Origin: Caldifarciminota bacterium
Lineage (GTDB): Bacteria > Hydrothermota > Tepidihabitantia > Tepidihabitantales > Tepidihabitantaceae
Assembly (NCBI GenBank): GCA_030612625.1
Contig: JAUWNN010000004.1
Location: 1 to 36,493, forward strand
Length of the DNA: 36,493 nucleotides
Direction: 5' to 3'
Program-made: the position numbers and the translations under genes
In this document: positions 7,990 to 16,608 of the stretch, in pieces
How positions within the stretch are numbered: the first letter of the stretch is position 1
How the letters are laid out: each line of letters opens with the position of its first letter
Notes under the pieces: model-generated
The model's database searches: none
What the model was told of the DNA's origin: nothing
Seen by the model: the letters and a program-made list of their open reading frames with translations, nothing else

Positions 7990-8737
7990 CTTCGTTACGC
8001 AGGGCCTTTCCTATTTCACTCGCCGTTGCTTCCTCAACCAGGAAAACGGTCGAACTCCTGCCGATGTCATCTATGAAATGGGCGTCGGAGGACGTAATCG
8101 CAGGAAAGGGGGTCGAGGGTCCCAGGGTCCCAGGACTTGAACCCTTGAACCCTTGAACCCTTGAACCCTCTTCCTGAGCCCTCTTCTCGGCCGCCACCTC
8201 GACACCGTCCAGCGCCAGCCCCTCGGGGATGAACCCGAGCTGGCCGATGATGCCGAATCGCTCGCGGTCGATGTGGGCCGCAATCGCAAGTCCACCAAGA
8301 GAATGAATCGTATCCACAATCGTGTCAACCGACAATTCGGTTGCCCCGATCAGAAGCCTGTCATTGATACCGGTCACTTCGTCGTGCTCATCAGCCAGCA
8401 CCTGCTCTCCGAAAGCCTGCTCGTCGTTGACCCCGGGCAGGTTGTCGTAAATGACGCGCTGGAGCTCAAACAGGCCTTCGTCATCATCGAACAGAGCCAG
8501 GATGTGCACTTCCTCTTCAGACGTGACCTCGATCCCGCCGATAACAGCAACCCCTTCTTGCTCCGCGGCCTTCCTCACCGCAACTACATTCTCTGCAGAG
8601 TTGTGGTCGGAAATCGCAATCGCATCCAGACCCTGCTGACGCGCCCTGCTTGCTATCCGCCTGGGCAGCATCGCCAGGTCGCCACACGGAGAAAGACAGG
8701 TATGAACGTGCAGGTCCATCTTCAGGTTCTTGAGCAT
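7961..8737 (-). CDS. PHP-domain metallohydrolase-like protein, with in-frame repeat insertion
   Basis: MDLHVHTCLSPCGDLAMLPRRI...AIAISDHNSAENV...IGGIEVTSEEEVHIL...ITSSDAHFIDDIG. Confidence 0.85.
   Translation of the reverse strand: MLKNLKMDLHVHTCLSPCGDLAMLPRRIASRARQQGLDAIAISDHNSAENVVAVRKAAEQEGVAVIGGIEVTSEEEVHILALFDDDEGLFELQRVIYDNLPGVNDEQAFGEQVLADEHDEVTGINDRLLIGATELSVDTIVDTIHSLGGLAIAAHIDRERFGIIGQLGFIPEGLALDGVEVAAEKRAQEEGSRVQGFKGSSPGTLGPSTPFPAITSSDAHFIDDIGRSSTVFLVEEATASEIGKALRNEDGRSILACS
8137..8168. repeat. TTGAACCC x4 tandem array inside the PHP-domain CDS
   Basis: Exact (TTGAACCC)4 followed on the left by GGGTCCCAGGGTCCCAGG; encodes EEGSRVQGFKGSSPGTLGPSTP on the minus strand. Confidence 0.9.
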
Positions 8738-8750
8738 CCTGTTGGCTTCG

Positions 8751-9098
8751 TCACTTCGTATTCCCGCGTATCCCGAGTTCGCAGAGTCTCCCTGCAATCT
8801 CAAAGGCCTGCAACCCGGTCAGCATGACCGGGATGTTCTCCTGCTCCGCTTTTGCCAGGACCTTCTGCTCCGGCTTTCTTCCGTTCACGACGACAATCCC
8901 GGCAAGCTCTTTCAGGGAAGCCACGGCTATGATGTTCTGATGGATCTGCATTGTAACCCAGACATTGCCCTCCCGGGAGTTGGCCATCACATCGCTGAGC
9001 AGATCGCTCGCATACCCGCCGCTCACATCTCTGTCAAGGTCGCTGGCCGGAGTAGCCACTTCCAGGTTCAGTTTTTCTACGATCTCTTTGAGTTTCAT
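8751..9098 (-). CDS. DRTGG-domain protein
   Basis: MKLKEIVEKLNLEVATPASDLDRDVSGGYASDLLSDVMANSREGNVWVTMQIHQNIIAVASLKELAGIVVVNGRKPEQKVLAKAEQENIPVMLT. Confidence 0.8.
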   Translation of the reverse strand: MKLKEIVEKLNLEVATPASDLDRDVSGGYASDLLSDVMANSREGNVWVTMQIHQNIIAVASLKELAGIVVVNGRKPEQKVLAKAEQENIPVMLTGLQAFEIAGRLCELGIRGNTK

Positions 9099-10018
9099 GA
9101 TTTCCCATTCAGGTAGACAACGGCCTCAAGCGTCGTCCCTTTGCCGACCTCTGAAACCAGGTTCATCTCATCGGTGCAGTTCTTGATATTGCACAATCCC
9201 ATTCCGGCCCCGAACCCCATTTCCCGTATCCAGTCAGGGGCGGTAGAAAAGCTGGGCTGCATCGCCTGCTCGATGTCGGCAATCCCGGGCCCGGAATCCG
9301 ACGCGGTAATTGTAATCCGCTCCGAACAGACCGAGATCGAAAGCTGCCCCCCGTCCGTGAACACAATGATGTTTATCTCCGCCTCGAATGCGGCAATCGC
9401 TATGCGGCGCACTATCTCGGGCTGGATACCGAGCCGATGCAGTGCCTTCTTGAGTTCGCTTGCCGCTTGGCCGGCCCGGTCGAAATCCTTGCCTGTGATG
9501 TCGTATCTGAGGACCAGGTTCGTCTTGTCCGCGACGATGTCCTCGAAGATGTGACTTGCCCGGTACCGGTGTATCTCTTCCTCGTGGTACTCGACCTCCA
9601 GTTTCTTCAGCAGGCACTTGATGATATCGCCTTTGGTGAGAATGCCGACCAGCTTTCTCCCGTTCCGTTCGATCACCGGGAAGCGACCAAACCCATACTG
9701 GTCGAATTTCTTGACAGCATGGACCAGCGGCTCGTCGGCGTACAGCGTTACCGGATCCCTGGTCATCTTCTGCTCGATGAGAACGTCCATTTCGCCCTGG
9801 GCAAGGCACTTGATGAAATCCTCAATGCTGATCAGCCCAACCACCTTCCCTTTGTCCACCACCGGAGATCCGGAGAAACCCTTGTCCCGCATCATGTCTC
9901 TCAGGTCATGAATCGCCTGCTTCGGCCTCACCGTAATCACGTCCGCGACCATCGCATCCCTGACCCTGAGCTCATAGGTCAGCTCCTGGATCTTGGTGAA
10001 ACTTCTATCCTCGGTCAT
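9095..10018 (-). CDS. CBS-pair protein fused to RsbW-type HATPase domain
   Basis: Two CBS motifs (RVRDAMVADVITVRPKQAI; IEQKMTRDPVTLYADEPL...GRFPVIERNGRKLVGILTKGDI) then IAIAAFEAEINIIVF...ITASDSGPGIADIEQAM...GFGAGMGLCNIKNCTDEM. Confidence 0.87.
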   Translation of the reverse strand: MTEDRSFTKIQELTYELRVRDAMVADVITVRPKQAIHDLRDMMRDKGFSGSPVVDKGKVVGLISIEDFIKCLAQGEMDVLIEQKMTRDPVTLYADEPLVHAVKKFDQYGFGRFPVIERNGRKLVGILTKGDIIKCLLKKLEVEYHEEEIHRYRASHIFEDIVADKTNLVLRYDITGKDFDRAGQAASELKKALHRLGIQPEIVRRIAIAAFEAEINIIVFTDGGQLSISVCSERITITASDSGPGIADIEQAMQPSFSTAPDWIREMGFGAGMGLCNIKNCTDEMNLVSEVGKGTTLEAVVYLNGKS

Positions 10019-10382
10019 TCCTCTTGCTGATGTCCAGATAGCCCAGACCGGTCAGCCCGTTCTTGAACAGCCTGCCGCAACTCACGAACATCGGCAGCCG
10101 GGTTGTCATCAGAACCTGGCCCTTCTGTTCGGCCAGCTTGATCGTCTCTTCATCCGGCCTCTTGCCGCGGATAAAACAGATCGCGTGGATGTCCGCCACG
10201 TCAGCCGTGTAGACAACCTGCCGGTTCGCCAGTCCTGTCAGGAGGATTGCGTCGGGCTTGGCAAAAGCCAGGACGTCGCTCATCAGGTCGGAAGCACAGC
10301 CGATTCTCACTTCGGTCTTGAGGCTGTCCTGACCGGTTATGACTTCCGCCTCAATGGTCCTGCTGATTTCTTCGAGTGTCAT
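10005..10382 (-). CDS. DRTGG-domain protein
   Basis: MTLEEISRTIEAEVITGQDSLKTEVRIGCASDLMSDVLAFAKPDAILLTGLANRQVVYTADVADIHAICFIRGKRPDEETIKLAEQKGQVLMTTR. Confidence 0.8.
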   Translation of the reverse strand: MTLEEISRTIEAEVITGQDSLKTEVRIGCASDLMSDVLAFAKPDAILLTGLANRQVVYTADVADIHAICFIRGKRPDEETIKLAEQKGQVLMTTRLPMFVSCGRLFKNGLTGLGYLDISKRNDRG

Positions 10383-10409
10383 TCTGTTATTTCTTCCCTT
10401 TCTCAACCG

Positions 10410-12218
10410 TCATGGTGATTCTCCTGTTGTGACCAGTATTGCATCGAACTTGCAGACATCGATGCAGACCCCGCACTTGATGCACTTGGTCCGGTCGATG
10501 CTGTGCGGCTTCTTCTTCCCGCCGGTAATAGCCTGGGAAGGGCAGTTCCGTGCGCACAGGGTGCAGCCGGTACATTTGTCCTTGTCCACCTCGTACTCAA
10601 TCAGCGCTTTGCACACCTTGGCCGGGCACTTCTTGTCCCTGATATGGGCGACGTACTCATTCCTGAAATGACGCACAGCGCTCAACACAGGATTGGGTGC
10701 GGTCTTACCCAACCCGCACAAGGATGCTTCCTTGGTTGCTTCTCCCAGTTCCTCCAGAAGCTCTATGTCACCTTCCTTCCCTCTTCCCTCGCAGATGTTC
10801 GTCAGAATCTCATGCATTGCCGCGAGTCCCTCGCGACAGGAAGTGCACCTTCCGCAGGATTCGTCCTTGGTGAACTCGATGAAGTACTTGGCGATATCAA
10901 CCATGCAACTGTCTTCATCCATCACGATCAAACCGCCCGATCCCATGATTGCGCCCGCTTCCTGCAGTCGTTCGTAGTCCACCGGCAGGTCGAGCAAGCT
11001 CTTCGGGATGACACCGCCGGACGGGCCGCCGGTCTGGACGGCCTTGAACTCCTTCCCGTTCGGGATGCCACCGCCGATATCATAGACAATCCGGCGCAGG
11101 GTTATTCCCATCGGCACTTCCACCAGCCCGGCGTTGTTGATATTCCCGGCCAGAGAGAACACCTTGGTGCCTTTGCTCTTCTCGGTCCCGATTGCGGCAA
11201 ACCATTCTGCCCCGAAGTTGATTATCCTCGGCAGGTTTGTCAGGGTTTCCACGTTGTTGATGACCGTGGGTTTCCCAAATACCCCTCGCTGAACCGGGAA
11301 GGGAGGCTTCTGGGCCGGTTCTGCCGGCCGGCCTTCGATCGAATGAATCAGTGAGGTCTCTTCACCGCACACAAATGCGCCGGCACCCCGGAATATCTCG
11401 ATGTCGAAGTCAAAGCCCGAACCGAATATGTCCTCCCCGAGCAATCCGTACTCCCTGGCCTGAGCGGTCGCACTGATCAGCCTCTTGATCGCCAGCGGGT
11501 ACTCAATCCTGATATACACGTAGCCTTTGCTCGCCCCGATTGCGTAGGCGGCAATCAGCATCCCTTCAATCAGTGAATGGGGGTCAGCCTCGATTATCGA
11601 CCTGTCCATGAAAGCACCCGGGTCACCCTCATCGGCATTGCAGATAAGGTACTTGGGCGTATTCGGGTTGCTCCGGCAGAACTCCCATTTCCTGCCGGTC
11701 GGGAAGCCGGCACCACCACGACCCCTGAGCCCCGCGTCCGCTATCTCCTGGACTACCTCCGCGGGGGTCATGTCTTTCAGCACCTTTGCCAGGGCTTTGT
11801 ACCCGTCCCTGGCGATGTACTCGTCAATCTGGTCCGGGTCGATGATTCCTCTGTTCCAGAGCGCAATCAGCCGCTGGTCGCGATAGAAAGGAACATCGTG
11901 CAGCTTCTCAATCGGGTACAGGGTCTCAGGATGGACGTACATCAGGGACTTCACCGGCCTGCCCTTGAGCAGATGCTCCTCAACCAGATGAGGGATATCT
12001 TCCTCTTTCAGGAACTGATAGACCACGTCGTCAGGCTGAACTATCAGCGTCGGGCCTCTGGTGCAGAGCCAACTGCTCCCGGTGAGGATGACCTGGATTT
12101 CGTCTTCCAGGTTCTGCTTCTTGATCTCCTCTTCAAGCCGCTTCCTAATCGCCAGCGCCCCGACCGAAACACACATCGTGCAGGTGCAGAGCATCACGTT
12201 GGTTCTGTATACCTTCAT
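10410..12218 (-). CDS. NuoF/HndC/HydB-like NADH-binding flavoprotein with C-terminal ferredoxin domain
   Basis: GLRGRGGAGFPTGRKWEF, GDPGAFMDRSIIEADPHSLIEGM, ESCGRCTSCREGL, CTGCTLCARNCPSQAITG, CIKCGVCIDVCKFDAI. Confidence 0.93.
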   Translation of the reverse strand: MKVYRTNVMLCTCTMCVSVGALAIRKRLEEEIKKQNLEDEIQVILTGSSWLCTRGPTLIVQPDDVVYQFLKEEDIPHLVEEHLLKGRPVKSLMYVHPETLYPIEKLHDVPFYRDQRLIALWNRGIIDPDQIDEYIARDGYKALAKVLKDMTPAEVVQEIADAGLRGRGGAGFPTGRKWEFCRSNPNTPKYLICNADEGDPGAFMDRSIIEADPHSLIEGMLIAAYAIGASKGYVYIRIEYPLAIKRLISATAQAREYGLLGEDIFGSGFDFDIEIFRGAGAFVCGEETSLIHSIEGRPAEPAQKPPFPVQRGVFGKPTVINNVETLTNLPRIINFGAEWFAAIGTEKSKGTKVFSLAGNINNAGLVEVPMGITLRRIVYDIGGGIPNGKEFKAVQTGGPSGGVIPKSLLDLPVDYERLQEAGAIMGSGGLIVMDEDSCMVDIAKYFIEFTKDESCGRCTSCREGLAAMHEILTNICEGRGKEGDIELLEELGEATKEASLCGLGKTAPNPVLSAVRHFRNEYVAHIRDKKCPAKVCKALIEYEVDKDKCTGCTLCARNCPSQAITGGKKKPHSIDRTKCIKCGVCIDVCKFDAILVTTGESP

Positions 12219-12334
12219 GGAGAAAGGGTCCTAGGGTTCCAGGATTCCAGGGTTCTGCCCCCGGGCGTGCAGGCTTCGCATCCAAGGTTCCAGGACTCGA
12301 ACCCTTGACCCCTTTGGCCCCTTGAACCCCTTTT
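12219..12334. repeat. Intergenic degenerate GGGTTCCAGG/CTTGAACCC repeat
   Basis: GGGTCCTAGGGTTCCAGGATTCCAGGGTT...AAGGTTCCAGGACTCGAACCCTTGACCCCTTTGGCCCCTTGAACCCC. Confidence 0.7.
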
Positions 12335-12718
12335 TCACGGCACCCTCTCACTCCCGAAAGCCAGCGCATATTCCTTGACGATTTCACCTGAAAGGACGTG
12401 CTTGGCGAATATCTCCTTCGCCTTGTCCGGAGTCAAGTCCACGTATTTCACCGGCGGTTGGTCCTGAACTTCGACCGTTATCATCGGCTCACGGCTGCAC
12501 AGACCGGCACAACTTGAAGTGGTCAGGATGACGTCTTTGATGTTCCGTTCCTCGATTTCCTTCATTAACGCGCTCATGATCGCTCGCGCTCCGGAAGCTA
12601 TCCCGCAAGTGCCCATGTGGACAATGACCTTTGCACGACCGGTCCCTTCACGAAGGAGCATTGTCCTTTTCACCTTTTCAGTAATCTTCGCCAAGTCCTC
12701 AGGCTTCAGTTTTGACAT
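12335..12718 (-). CDS. Thioredoxin-like [2Fe-2S] ferredoxin
   Basis: [73 protein letters not shown]. Confidence 0.87.
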   Translation of the reverse strand: MSKLKPEDLAKITEKVKRTMLLREGTGRAKVIVHMGTCGIASGARAIMSALMKEIEERNIKDVILTTSSCAGLCSREPMITVEVQDQPPVKYVDLTPDKAKEIFAKHVLSGEIVKEYALAFGSERVP

Positions 12719-13661
12719 TCCCCGCCTCCTTGTAGCTTCTAAGCAGCTTGGGGATTTGAGATATCCGGAAATGGCCGTGCAGGTCCTCGTTCACCACCAC
12801 AACCGGAGCCTGGCCGCAGCATCCGAAACAGGATATGGTCTCAAGCCCGAACGTCAGGTCCTCAGTGGTGTTCCCCACTTTCATGCCAAGCGCTCTCTCA
12901 AAAGCTTCAAGAATCCTGTTGCCGCCTTTTATGTAGCAGGCCGTTCCCATGCAGACTTTGACTGTGTATTCGCCCCTGGGCTTCAGGCTGAACGCGTTGT
13001 AGAAAGTCGCTATCTGGTAAACCAAGCTCAGGGGCATATCAAGTTCCTCGGAGACGTAGCGCAGTACGTGTTCCGGGAGATAGGAGTAGCTGATGTTGAT
13101 ATCGTGCAAGGCCGGCAGCAGCGCACCCTCTTTGTCCTTATACTCCTCGATAATGCTCCGCATCCTCTTCAGGTCGTCAGGTTCGAGCTTCACCTCGACC
13201 TTCTCCTGGTCGAGGTAGACCGCCTTTGTCACCGGGCAATTCTCCATGCACAGCCCGCAGCCGGTGCATTTATCCTCGTCAACATAGCGAGGTTTCTTCT
13301 TCACTGTCACCACGAAGTTGCCCGGAGTTCCGGTCAGTTCCGCAAGTTCGGCATTGGTGATGAGTTCAATATTGGGGTGTCTACCACAATCAACCAGCTT
13401 GGGCGAAACGATGCACATCGCGCAGTCGTTCGTCGGAAACGTCTTGTCAAGCTGCGCCATGGTCCCGCCGATAGCTGGGGTGTTCTCGACCAGGTAGACC
13501 TTGAAACCCGAGTCGGCCAGGTCCAACGAAGACTGGATCCCGGCTATCCCGGCACCAACAACAAGCACGGCACCTACAGGAGAGGGGGGTGAGGCGTCGG
13601 ACGGCACCTGCGAAGACGCAGAGCCAGGATTCGAGGGTTCCAGGGTTCCGCTACTCGTCAT
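12699..13661 (-). CDS. Fusion of the HdrA N-terminal (FAD Rossmann plus 4Fe-4S) segment with a NuoE-like [2Fe-2S] domain
   Basis: [65 protein letters not shown]...[14 protein letters not shown], then [45 protein letters not shown]...[11 protein letters not shown]...[16 protein letters not shown]. Confidence 0.9.
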   Translation of the reverse strand: MTSSGTLEPSNPGSASSQVPSDASPPSPVGAVLVVGAGIAGIQSSLDLADSGFKVYLVENTPAIGGTMAQLDKTFPTNDCAMCIVSPKLVDCGRHPNIELITNAELAELTGTPGNFVVTVKKKPRYVDEDKCTGCGLCMENCPVTKAVYLDQEKVEVKLEPDDLKRMRSIIEEYKDKEGALLPALHDINISYSYLPEHVLRYVSEELDMPLSLVYQIATFYNAFSLKPRGEYTVKVCMGTACYIKGGNRILEAFERALGMKVGNTTEDLTFGLETISCFGCCGQAPVVVVNEDLHGHFRISQIPKLLRSYKEAGNVKTEA

Positions 13662-13682
13662 TCGCCATTCACCATTCGCAAG

Positions 13683-14081
13683 CTACTCTTCCTTCAGAAG
13701 CTTGCGGACATGTTTCACTAATTCCATGGCCTCGATCGGTTTGTCTACGAAATCGTCAACAGGCAGCCAATCCGCCTCTCCGGCCGCGCCGCCGAAATCA
13801 AACGGGTACTTCTTGTCAACCGCGGTGAGCATCAGAATCGGAATCTGCTTGGTTCTGTCGTCGGTCTTGACCTTCCGGCAGATGTCAAACCCGGAATCCA
13901 GCCGCGCCATCATCACGTCCAGGATCATGAGGTCAGGCAGCTCCTTCTGCAGTTCTTCGAAGCACTCCTTAGGATTCATCGCCCGTCTCGTCTTATATCC
14001 AAAGCTTTCAAGGACATTCGCCGTTGCCTCGAGAAAACTCGGGTCGTCGTCCACAAGCAGTATCGTCTTCTGGTCAGCCAT
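13683..14081 (-). CDS. Stand-alone response-regulator receiver protein
   Basis: MADQKTILLVDDDPSFLEATANVLESFGYKTRRAMNPKECFEELQKELPDLMILDVMM...ILMLTAVD...VDDFVDKPIEAMELVKHVRKLL; phosphoacceptor Asp in LMILDVMM. Confidence 0.92.
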   Translation of the reverse strand: MADQKTILLVDDDPSFLEATANVLESFGYKTRRAMNPKECFEELQKELPDLMILDVMMARLDSGFDICRKVKTDDRTKQIPILMLTAVDKKYPFDFGGAAGEADWLPVDDFVDKPIEAMELVKHVRKLLKEE

Positions 14082-16101
14082 TTTGGGTTCCTCCTGCTCT
14101 GTCAGAGCCGCTTCCGGCCGGCGCGCAGTTGCGAATGCGCAGGGTGAAAGCGGCAAATCTTCTCACTTCCCTGTCATCCTGGTCCACATCATACTGGTCC
14201 GGGTTCTCCCGGAGTGTTCTATGGGTTATGAACTTGCCGTCGAGGATCCGCCCGGCGTCTACTCCGACGCTGCCGTTGTGCATCCCGGCGATCTTCCTCA
14301 CCAGAAACAACCCGAGCCCGGTTCCGCCGATGCCGAGGGTATCGAATCGGGCGTACTCGTCGAACACCGCTTCGAACTTGTCCTCAGGAATACCGATACC
14401 CTCGTTGGTGATTGCGAACTCGAACCCGTCGTTCCATTTCTTCAGCGTCGAGCGGATTGTCGTATTCGCGGTGCCGTACTTGATCGCGTTCTGCACCAGG
14501 TTGTTGAGCGCCACACGCACCAACCGTTTGTCGCAGATCACCTCGAGACCGTCGCGCTGGTCGCAGATGAACTCCATCCCCTTCACCCTCAGCGAGGACT
14601 TGAGGCGCAGTGCAACCTCATCGACGATGTCTCCAATGACGGCAACGCGGGGACCGAATGCGAGCCGGCCGGTTCGCACCTTTGAGGACGCAAGATAATT
14701 CCTGACCATATCCTGCATCAGGTTCAGGCTGCTGAGCGCACCCAGCAGCATTCGGTCGTGCTTTTCCTTATCGAGTCTCCGGGCTACCTCAGGGTCTGTG
14801 AGCGCGCTTATGTTCATGACAACGGTCCCCAAAGTGGCGCTGAGTTCGTGACTCACAAAGCCGATAACCCAGGTCAAGTGGCGATTCAGTTTCTCGCATT
14901 CACTGCACAGGTCATCCTCGTCGGAGAGACCGGCGAGCTTCGTCTTCAGTTCCTTCATCTCTCCGTGCGGCTCTTCGGGGGGAAGGGATGACTCGGGCCT
15001 GTCCTGCCTGCTCGCGGCCCTCGCCTTCTTCTTCTCAGCAACCGACCCAATCAGGGACAGCACGCCTTTCTTGTCTCCTTCGGACAGGACCGCAGGCTCG
15101 ATGTACCCCTGGTCCACCGCTTCGGTGAAGACCTTCTTGGCCAGGGTTGTTCTGATTACAGCGGTGGTGTATCCATCCGGGGAGCCGAGACCGCCCACTG
15201 AGATGTCCGCGAAGTCATTGGCGAAATCCCGGCAGGCAAGACACGCCGGTCTGGCGATATCCTCGATCTCGTCAAACGGCACGCGAATGGTCACGCCGGA
15301 CTTCATCTCCAGTCTGAAGTCCTCCTTGACGTTGATCTTCAGGATGTCCTCAGGCCTTATGACGTATTTCTTCACGAACCCTTTTCCCATGAGATCCTCG
15401 AACGCGAAACACTGCATGCAGAACAGCCCGACAGTGAAATGAATTGCATCTGCCGGCAGTATGTTCAGGACCTGCATCTTGCGAACCGCCATAATCTGGC
15501 ACGGGGTACCGACAACCGCCAATTTGGTGGTCCGCTTCGGGCCGAACATCCTCACCACCGGAAGAATCGGCACGTAAGTGGAATACTTCTCGCCGATTCC
15601 TTCGAGATGCGACGATTCGGAAAACTGCGACCCGGCCGCCTGGATAAGCCTTTCGCGTGTGGTGGCGATTTCCGGCTCGCGGTTGAACAACCCGGTCTTC
15701 TTCGCGACTATCGCACCGTCAATGGTCTTGCTCTCAAGCATGTAGGCGAGCAACGCAGTGACCACGCCGCCGTCGGTGGCAACTTCCGTTATCCCGGCAT
15801 CGGTTGCCCGCGCGGAAACGACATCCCGGAAGACACCAACCGGAGCTGACCATCCGAATTTCTCCTTGACGTCTTCATTGAGCTCCTGGGTCTGGGGACA
15901 GATGAGATAGCATATTCCACACCTGAAACACTTGTCCGGGTCCACGTATCGGGGCAGATTGTCGACACAGTAGCACATCTCGATTGCCCCGATCTGGTGG
16001 GCGGTGCAGAAGGAAACGCACGCACCGCACTTATTGCACAGGCCCTTTTCTATAACGTCCTTGAGAAGGTCGTCAAAACTCAACTTGGTGCTTTGCTTCA
16101 T
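14074..16101 (-). CDS. FrhB-like Fe-S domain fused to a histidine kinase
   Basis: N-term LCNKCGACVSFC, CFRCGICYLICPQ, ATDGGVVTALLAYML, LAVVGTPCQIMAVRKM, CLACRDFANDFADISVGGLGSPDG; C-term VIGFVSHELSATLGTVVMNISAL (H box), RVALNNLVQNAIKYG (N box), NEGIGIPEDKFEAVFDEYARF (G1), GGTGLGLFLVRKIAGMHNGSVGV (G2). Confidence 0.93.
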   Translation of the reverse strand: MKQSTKLSFDDLLKDVIEKGLCNKCGACVSFCTAHQIGAIEMCYCVDNLPRYVDPDKCFRCGICYLICPQTQELNEDVKEKFGWSAPVGVFRDVVSARATDAGITEVATDGGVVTALLAYMLESKTIDGAIVAKKTGLFNREPEIATTRERLIQAAGSQFSESSHLEGIGEKYSTYVPILPVVRMFGPKRTTKLAVVGTPCQIMAVRKMQVLNILPADAIHFTVGLFCMQCFAFEDLMGKGFVKKYVIRPEDILKINVKEDFRLEMKSGVTIRVPFDEIEDIARPACLACRDFANDFADISVGGLGSPDGYTTAVIRTTLAKKVFTEAVDQGYIEPAVLSEGDKKGVLSLIGSVAEKKKARAASRQDRPESSLPPEEPHGEMKELKTKLAGLSDEDDLCSECEKLNRHLTWVIGFVSHELSATLGTVVMNISALTDPEVARRLDKEKHDRMLLGALSSLNLMQDMVRNYLASSKVRTGRLAFGPRVAVIGDIVDEVALRLKSSLRVKGMEFICDQRDGLEVICDKRLVRVALNNLVQNAIKYGTANTTIRSTLKKWNDGFEFAITNEGIGIPEDKFEAVFDEYARFDTLGIGGTGLGLFLVRKIAGMHNGSVGVDAGRILDGKFITHRTLRENPDQYDVDQDDREVRRFAAFTLRIRNCAPAGSGSDRAGGTQNG

Positions 16102-16129
16102 GCTCTTCTCCACACTCGCCGCCGGTAGT

Positions 16130-16597
16130 TCATTTCGCGCTAAACCTGCTCTGGACCATGGACTTGATTTTCTTCTTCTGCTCGGCACCGGGCTTGATCA
16201 GGTATTCCACCAGATTGCACCTCAAGTCCTGGGCAAACCGGTCGAGCTCCTCCATCTGCTCAAGTCGTTCCCTGGGCGCGAACCCTTCTTCGACCGCCAT
16301 CTCCCGCAGCACACCCATGACGCCGGCGAATTTCACATTCTGGGGGCAATGCGCATAGCAGACATAGCATCTGGCGCACATCCAGATGATATCCGAAGCC
16401 AGAACTTCTTTCCGCATACCCAGAATAGCCATCCGGATAATTTTCCTCGGGTCATAAGCCTCGTTGACTTCTGCAACCGGGCAGCTCGCGGTGCAGGTAC
16501 CACACGAGAAACAGCGTTTGAAATTCTCGGCGCCGGGTCGCGCGGCGATTTCGTACTTGAACTTCGTATCAAGGTCACTCAGGTTGACTTCATCCAT
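16130..16597 (-). CDS. hdrC: HdrC-like 2x[4Fe-4S] protein
   Basis: NFKRCFSCGTCTASCPVAEVNEAYDPRKIIRMAILGMRKEVLASDIIWMCARCYVCYAHCPQNVKFAGVMGVLREMA. Confidence 0.88.
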   Translation of the reverse strand: MDEVNLSDLDTKFKYEIAARPGAENFKRCFSCGTCTASCPVAEVNEAYDPRKIIRMAILGMRKEVLASDIIWMCARCYVCYAHCPQNVKFAGVMGVLREMAVEEGFAPRERLEQMEELDRFAQDLRCNLVEYLIKPGAEQKKKIKSMVQSRFSAK

Positions 16598-16608
16598 TCT
16601 GCCTCCTG

